The position numbers and the translations under genes are program-made. The notes under the pieces were generated by a model, which was not told where the DNA came from, ran no database searches, and saw only the letters and a program-made list of their open reading frames with translations. This document shows, piece by piece, positions 6,213 through 10,340 of a stretch of DNA of 10,340 nt. This DNA comes from Dehalococcoidales bacterium (GTDB lineage: Bacteria; Chloroflexota; Dehalococcoidia; E44-bin15), in assembly GCA_012974295.1 (NCBI GenBank), contig JAAXQM010000219.1, positions 1-10,340 of the forward strand, written 5' to 3'. Position 1 is the first letter of the stretch, and each line of letters starts with the position of its first letter.

Positions 6213-6243
6213 ATTATACTATGGAGAATACTACCCTCGTCAA
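6213..6243 (-). promoter_or_regulatory. Candidate promoter for rsmD-coaD-ferredoxin
   Basis: On the minus strand: TTGACG (6243-6238) with TATAAT (6218-6213) at a long 19-base spacing, or TAGTAT (6221-6216) at 16. A second candidate lies upstream, TTGTTA (6298-6293) with TATAAT (6274-6269) at 18. Either would serve the operon. No good Shine-Dalgarno precedes the rsmD ATG. Confidence 0.5.
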
Positions 6244-6427
6244 GTGCTACATAATGACAACTGCTTGAATTATAGCAAAAATGCAATGTACCTAACAAGG
6301 TAACCAGCCGTTAGCTCGACCAAGAAGGGTAGCCATTACCACATATTATCTACCAGAGTACACCTCCAAACGGAACAAACCCTAATTCGTTCGACAACAG
6401 TAGTATATAGCCTCGTACAAAAAGGTC

Positions 6428-6456
6428 TTTACAAATAGGTTAAAAGCCTGTATAAT
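6428..6456 (+). promoter_or_regulatory. Promoter of greA-lysS-serS
   Basis: TTTACA (6428-6433), a 17-base spacer and a perfect TATAAT (6451-6456). Predicted start near 6463, about 80 bases ahead of greA. Confidence 0.82.
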
Positions 6457-6478
6457 AAGCGAACTTATTAAGGTTCAT

Positions 6479-6509
6479 GACTGAGGGTTGTCGACCTTCA
6501 GTCTTTTTT
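6479..6509 (+). terminator. Intrinsic terminator in the greA leader
   Basis: A hairpin of up to 11 pairs (6479-6489 with 6493-6503, two G-T wobbles) around a 3-base loop is followed by six T residues (6504-6509). It lies after the greA promoter and before the greA Shine-Dalgarno, about 16 bases into the predicted transcript. Most transcripts might therefore stop at roughly 45 nt. No plus-strand gene upstream needs terminating. Confidence 0.78.
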
Positions 6510-6543
6510 AGTAGCGGAGGCAGGTGGTCAAGGAGGATCTCGT

Positions 6544-7014
6544 ATGACTGAAAAGGAAATTTACCTCACCGAGGAAGGTCTAACAAAGCTCAATGAAGAG
6601 CTAGAGCACCTTATTTCTGTGCGCCGTCCAGAGGTGGCAGAGAAAATTCAGCAGGCGAAAGAATTACGTAGCTCTGTAAGTTCACCCGAGTATGAGGAGG
6701 CTAAAGACGAGCAAGGCTTCGTTGAGGGTAGGATTCTCGAAATCGATCGAATTATCAAGAGCGCAAAAATCATCCATCACGAGGATGTTAATCTGGATTT
6801 CGTTGAAGTAGGAAATGAAGTAAGGGTTCAACTTCAAGATGGCAGTGAAGAACACTATACTATAGTAGGGAGTGCCGAGGCTAATCCCGGCGAGTGTAGG
6901 ATCTCCAATGAGTCGCCAATGGGTCAAGCATTATTGGGCAAGCGAGTGGGCGACGATGTGGAGGTTGAGGCTCCAGCAGGGCTGCTCAAGTTGAGGATCC
7001 TGGAGATCAAGTAG
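6544..7014 (+). CDS. greA: GreA-type transcription factor with a non-acidic tip
   Basis: GreA enters the RNA polymerase secondary channel and stimulates cleavage of backtracked RNA. The N-terminal coiled coil (about 10-77) shows VRRPEVAEKI (26-35) and EEAKDEQGFVEGRI (51-64). The C-terminal FKBP-like domain has YTIVGSAEANP (105-115), ISNESPMGQALLGKRVGD (120-137) and a VEAPAG strand. Length 156 is normal. The tip between the helices is odd: aligning without gaps to E. coli GreA, the Mg-binding D41 and E44 correspond to S43 and S46 (LRSSVSSPEY instead of HGDLKENAEY). Cleavage activity may be lost or altered. The ATG follows AAGGAGG by 7 bases. Its TAG stop shares its G with the lysS GTG start. 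Family certain; activity uncertain. Confidence 0.93.
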   Translation: MTEKEIYLTEEGLTKLNEELEHLISVRRPEVAEKIQQAKELRSSVSSPEYEEAKDEQGFVEGRILEIDRIIKSAKIIHHEDVNLDFVEVGNEVRVQLQDGSEEHYTIVGSAEANPGECRISNESPMGQALLGKRVGDDVEVEAPAGLLKLRILEIK

Positions 7015-8483
7015 TGGCTCGCATCGATGGCATTACGGAGCAGCGCCGCGAGAAGCTCCGCAAAATACGCAGTCTAGGTATCGACCCCTTCCCCCATCGT
7101 TACCACCGCAGTCACACTAACAAAGAAGCTATAGCCCACTTCCAGCGAGATGATTGTGCACCCCAGGTAAGCCTTGCAGGTCGTATCATGGCGTTCCGTA
7201 CCATGGGAAAGGCGACCTTCATTGATGTCCGCGATTCTTCGGGAAAGATCCAAGCCTATTTCCGCAGCAACCTCCTCGGGGATAAATATGAGCTACTCAA
7301 GGAATTTGACATCGGGGATATCATTGGAATGAGTGGCGAGATGTTCAGGACACATAGCGGAGAAGTGACATTAAAGGTCAACGATTTCGTTATATTGTCA
7401 AAGTCACTCCAACCCCTGCCCGAAAAGTGGCACGGGCTAACCGATGTCGAGAAACGCTATCGGCAGCGCTATCTCGACCTCATCTCAAGTGAAGAGGTCA
7501 ATCGGATATTTACGGTGCGCAGCAGGGCCATTGCTGCGATAAGACGCTTTCTTAACAGGCGAGGTTTTATCGAGGCGGAGACACCGGTGCTACATCCCGC
7601 TGCAGGTGGAGCCTTGGCTCGTCCCTTTACCACCCATCATCACGCTTTAGACCAGAACCTGTACTTACGTATCGCTACCGAGCTATATCTGAAGCGGCTC
7701 GTTATCGGCGGTTTCGATAAGGTCTATGAGATCGGTCGTATCTTTAGAAATGAGGGCATCTCCACAAAGCACAACCCGGAATTCACTATGCTGGAGAGCT
7801 ATGAGGCCTATGCCGACTATAACAATGTTATGTCAATGACAGAGGAACTGGTTTCCTACGTTACCAAGAACGTTCTGCGTAAGACTAAGGTCAGTTATGC
7901 CGGTACTACTATCGATTTCACTCCTCCTTGGCATCGTGTCACCCTACGGGATGCTGTCAGGGAACAGTGCAAAATCGATTTTCTTGAACATGCTGATTAT
8001 GATTCACTTCGGGACGCAATTCAGCATTACGGATTGAACGTAGACGAAAGCCCGAGCTGGGGCAAACTCCTCGACAAGCTTTTCTCCACCTATGTAGAAC
8101 CTCACCTGATCCAACCTACTTTCATCATGGATTATCCGGTTGAGCTCTCGCCCCTGGCGAAGCGGAATCCAGACGATGAACGGTTGGTAGAGAGGTTCGA
8201 GGCCTTTGCTGGTGGGATGGAGATCGCCAACGCCTTTACCGAGCTCAACGACCCCATAGAGCAACGGGAGCGCTTCCAAGAGCAGGAGAAGCTGCGAGCT
8301 CTCCTCGGCGATGAGGAAGCTGAGAGGGTAGATGAGGATTTTCTTCTAGCACTGGAGTACGGCATGCCGCCAACGGGAGGTCTTGGAGTGGGCATCGACC
8401 GACTGGTAATGCTGCTTACTGACCAGCAATCGATAAGAGAAGTTATCCTCTTTCCACAGTTACGTACCAAACAGGTAGGATGA
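7014..8483 (+). CDS. lysS: Lysyl-tRNA synthetase, class II
   Basis: Charges tRNA-Lys with lysine in the cytoplasm. An N-terminal OB-fold anticodon-binding domain (about 52-130; GRIMAFRTMGKATFIDVRD at 57-74) precedes the class II catalytic core. Motif 1 lies around FLNRRGFIEAETP (179-191), motif 2 is FRNEGISTKHNPEFT (244-258), and motif 3 is GLGVGIDRLVMLL (456-468). Other active-site signatures include GGALARPF (198-205) and GGMEIANAFTELNDP (400-414). The length of 489 aa is typical. The start is GTG, overlapping the greA stop by one base, with GGAG 8 bases upstream inside greA. serS begins 3 bases after the TGA stop. All visible motifs are intact. Confidence 0.96.
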   Translation: MARIDGITEQRREKLRKIRSLGIDPFPHRYHRSHTNKEAIAHFQRDDCAPQVSLAGRIMAFRTMGKATFIDVRDSSGKIQAYFRSNLLGDKYELLKEFDIGDIIGMSGEMFRTHSGEVTLKVNDFVILSKSLQPLPEKWHGLTDVEKRYRQRYLDLISSEEVNRIFTVRSRAIAAIRRFLNRRGFIEAETPVLHPAAGGALARPFTTHHHALDQNLYLRIATELYLKRLVIGGFDKVYEIGRIFRNEGISTKHNPEFTMLESYEAYADYNNVMSMTEELVSYVTKNVLRKTKVSYAGTTIDFTPPWHRVTLRDAVREQCKIDFLEHADYDSLRDAIQHYGLNVDESPSWGKLLDKLFSTYVEPHLIQPTFIMDYPVELSPLAKRNPDDERLVERFEAFAGGMEIANAFTELNDPIEQRERFQEQEKLRALLGDEEAERVDEDFLLALEYGMPPTGGLGVGIDRLVMLLTDQQSIREVILFPQLRTKQVG

Positions 8484-8486
8484 TTT

Positions 8487-9753
8487 ATGCTCAGCCTACA
8501 GTTTATCCGTGAAAATCCTGAACTGGTTCGTGAGGCGCTCCAGAAGCGGCAGTCAGATGAGTCAATCGATGATATACTCGCTCTTGACGAGCAGCGCCGC
8601 AGCTTGCTTTCGGATGTAGAGTCACTCAAAGCACGGCGAAACGAGGTGAGCAAACAAATCGGAAAAACCGGTGAGAAGCCGCCCCAACTCATTGAGGAGA
8701 TGCGCCATATGGGTGATCGAATCAAGGCCTTTGATGAGCAGATCGGGACAATCGAAGGACAGCTAAACGATCGTCTCCTCCGCGTGCCCAATATACCCCA
8801 CGCTAGCGTTCCTTTAGGCAAAAATGAAAGCGATAATGTGGAAATACGGAAATGGGGGGAAGTCAGGGAATTTGATTTCACACCCATTCCACACTGGGAA
8901 CTGGGAGAATCTCTTGACATTATAGATTTTGAGCGGGGTGCTAAGCTCTCGGGCACCCGCTTCTATATCCTTAAAGGACTAGGGGCTCACCTCCAGAGAG
9001 CCCTGATCTCCTTTATGTTGGATCTCCATATCAGAGAGCATGGCTATACGGAGATATACCCCCCCTTTATGTTGAAACGGGAATGCATGGTAGGTTCAGG
9101 AAACTTACCCAAATTTGCCGACAACCTTTACCATGACGATGAGGATGATTTCTGGTTTGTACCCACAGCGGAGGTCCCGCTGACCAACATTCACCGTGAC
9201 GAAATTCTTACCCATGACACTCTCCCCCTGTATTATGTAGCCTATACTCCATGTTTTCGCCGCGAGAAGATGTCAGCGGGCAAGGATACAAGAGGGATTA
9301 AACGGGGGCACCAATTCGACATTCGATAAGGTGGAGCTTTACAAATTCGTTACACCCAATTCTTCTAACGAGGAACTGGAGAAATTAGCATGGGATGTTG
9401 AGGAAGTATGCCGAAGGCTAAATATCCCCTATCGGGTAATCCAACTTTGCACCGGCGATCTTGGTTTTGTCTCCGCTAAATCATACGATATTGAGATGTG
9501 GGCACCAGGCTGCGGTGAGTGGCTGGAGGTCAGTTCCTGCTCGGATTGCGGAGATTTTCAAGCACGGCGCTCCAATATCCGCTTTCGCCCTGAGAATGGC
9601 AACAAGCTTCAGTTTGTCCACACCTTAAATGGCTCAGGCCTGGCGTTACCACGCGTCCTTATCTCCCTATTAGAGAACTGTCAGCAGGCCGATGGAAGCA
9701 TAGCAATACCCGAGGCACTCCACCCGTACACCGGATTTGAGATTATTAAATAG
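8487..9753 (+). pseudogene. serS: Frameshifted seryl-tRNA synthetase
   Basis: SerRS charges tRNA-Ser. The 5' part (8487-9329, 280 codons) has the N-terminal long coiled coil that grips the tRNA-Ser variable arm (about 27-100), then the class II core up to motif 2: FRREKMSAGKDTRGIKRGHQFD. The 3' part (to 9753) continues in the +1 frame as KVELYKF and keeps GDLGFVSAKSYDIE, WLEVSSCSDCGDFQ and motif 3 LNGSGLALPRVL. At the break, ATTCGAC (9314-9320) is followed by ATTCGAT (9321-9327). Removing one 7-base unit restores HQFDKVELYKF and a protein of about 419 aa, the normal size. The shift destroys motif 2 and everything after it. The ATG follows AGGA at the end of lysS. Sequencing error, real decay and a recoding event are discussed under findings. 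Confidence 0.9.
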
Positions 9754-9771
9754 CAAATGTATACTATCATG

Positions 9772-9859
9772 GGAGGGGTGACCGAGAGGCTTATGGTGGC
9801 GGTCTTGAAAACCGCAGTCTCGATTTTCGGGACCATGGGTTCGAATCCCATCCCCTCCG
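9772..9859 (+). tRNA. tRNA-Ser(UGA)
   Basis: An 88-base class II tRNA. Acceptor stem is GGAGGGG (9772-9778) with CCCCTCC (9852-9858) and G discriminator (9859). Anticodon stem GCGGT/ACCGC encloses loop CTTGAAA with anticodon TGA at 9806-9808. The long variable arm is GTCTCGA-TTT-TCGGGAC (9817-9833, one G-T pair), and the T stem is ATGGG/CCCAT around TTCGAAT. The large variable arm and G73 are the serine identity elements. CCA is not encoded. It lies 18 bases after the serS remnant, and no dedicated promoter or terminator is evident. Confidence 0.95.
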
Positions 9860-10006
9860 CTTTCTATGCTTTGTGATATCCGGAAAAACTCTTCCCTATA
9901 CTATAAAAAAGGATGCCACTGGTGGTATAAACTGTTAGTTACACAAAAACCTATCGTGTAATTTATTAGCTTCCGGGTGGGAAGGTATGTCGAAAGGAGC
10001 GACAAA

Positions 10007-10340
10007 GTGAAGATACATGAATATCAGGCCAAGGAGATGTTCGCCAAATATGGTATTCCCGTGCCCAAGGGAGGTGTGGCGTCAACACCGGCCGAGGCCA
10101 ATAAAATCGCTGCAGAGCTCGGAGGGCGAGTGGTAATTAAGGCCCAGGTCTACGCCGGCGGCCGTGGTAAGGGCGGAGGGATTAAGACAGCACAATCCCT
10201 TAATGAGGTAGAAAAACTGGCGGGCGAGATAATCGGGATGCAGCTGATAACCCATCAGACATCCGCAAATGGCGTGCCCGTGGATAAGGTTCTGGTAGAG
10301 GAAGAGGGTGTAATCGCGGGGGAACTGTACCTGGGCATCG
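10007..10340 (+). CDS. sucC: Succinyl-CoA ligase (ADP-forming) beta subunit, 5' end
   Basis: Beta subunit of succinyl-CoA synthetase (TCA cycle, substrate-level phosphorylation), which carries the ATP-grasp nucleotide site. The first 111 codons are present and the gene runs off the window. It starts KIHEYQAKEMFAKYGIPVP (2-20), the family's N-terminal signature. VVIKAQVYAGGRGKGGGIK (42-60) is the glycine-rich ATP-grasp region, followed by ITHQTSANG (81-89), VLVEE (95-99) and ELYLGI (106-111). The GTG start is preceded by AAAGGAG with a 7-base spacing. The 147 bases between the tRNA and this start show no promoter I would call with confidence. sucD would be expected next, outside the window. 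Confidence 0.95.
   Translation, partial: MKIHEYQAKEMFAKYGIPVPKGGVASTPAEANKIAAELGGRVVIKAQVYAGGRGKGGGIKTAQSLNEVEKLAGEIIGMQLITHQTSANGVPVDKVLVEEEGVIAGELYLGI

Larger units (their letters stand above)
6169..6543. other. Divergent intergenic region between rsmD and greA
   Basis: A 375-base regulatory region without a credible gene. Left part: minus-strand promoter candidates for rsmD-coaD-ferredoxin. Right part: the greA promoter (6428-6456), leader terminator (6479-6509) and greA Shine-Dalgarno (6530-6536). Between 6300 and 6427 I see nothing recognisable. Confidence 0.6.

Noticed and set aside
8132..8956. A 274-codon open frame on the minus strand
   Set aside because: It lies antisense to lysS and serS, which are clearly recognisable. 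Its translation is serine- and arginine-rich without any domain, as expected of a shadow frame.
9314..9331. Programmed +1 frameshift in serS
   Set aside because: CGA-TAA-G superficially resembles a stop-codon shift site, but it arises from a 7-base tandem duplication. It would also insert two residues in a conserved strand of motif 2, and no stimulatory signal is visible.

Overview
The window looks like bacterial chromosome from the Chloroflexota, most likely class Dehalococcoidia. This is an inference from protein style (the FeoA, the SerRS motif 2 region, the two-cluster ferredoxin beside coaD) and from the gene neighbourhood greA-lysS-serS; no database search was possible. Non-ATG starts are common (GTG for feoB, the ferredoxin, lysS and sucC; TTG for coaD), each with a good Shine-Dalgarno sequence.

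Layout. (1) 52-2559, minus strand: a tight fur-feoA-feoB ferrous-iron operon behind a near-consensus promoter, with a dyad resembling a Fur operator over the predicted transcription start. (2) 2582-3272: 690 bases without a gene, holding one copy of a dispersed repeat built of up to four hairpins and a small terminator-like hairpin. (3) 3273-4171: cvpA, followed by an imperfect gapless 211-bp tandem duplication that copies the end of cvpA plus a whole repeat copy. (4) 4172-4924: an orphan class I SAM methyltransferase, perhaps transcribed from a promoter at the end of the last repeat. (5) 4933-6168, minus strand: rsmD-coaD-ferredoxin, with rsmD broken by an internal deletion. (6) 6428-9753, plus strand: greA-lysS-serS, with a promoter followed by a leader terminator before greA, and serS broken by a 7-bp tandem duplication. 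(7) 9772-9859: tRNA-Ser(UGA). (8) 10007 to the edge: start of sucC.

The iron operon is self-contained: Fur senses iron, FeoB imports Fe(II), FeoA assists. The right half is housekeeping: transcript-cleavage factor, two aminoacyl-tRNA synthetases, a serine tRNA, coenzyme A synthesis, 16S rRNA methylation and the TCA cycle.

The unusual part is how many housekeeping genes carry lesions or lost key residues. rsmD has lost its middle and its DPPY aspartate, serS is frameshifted, and GreA lacks both acidic tip residues used for RNA cleavage. No defence system, phage, transposase or CRISPR array is visible. The most novel candidates are the hairpin repeat with its tandem cvpA-tail duplication, the terminator in the greA leader, and the acid-less GreA tip.
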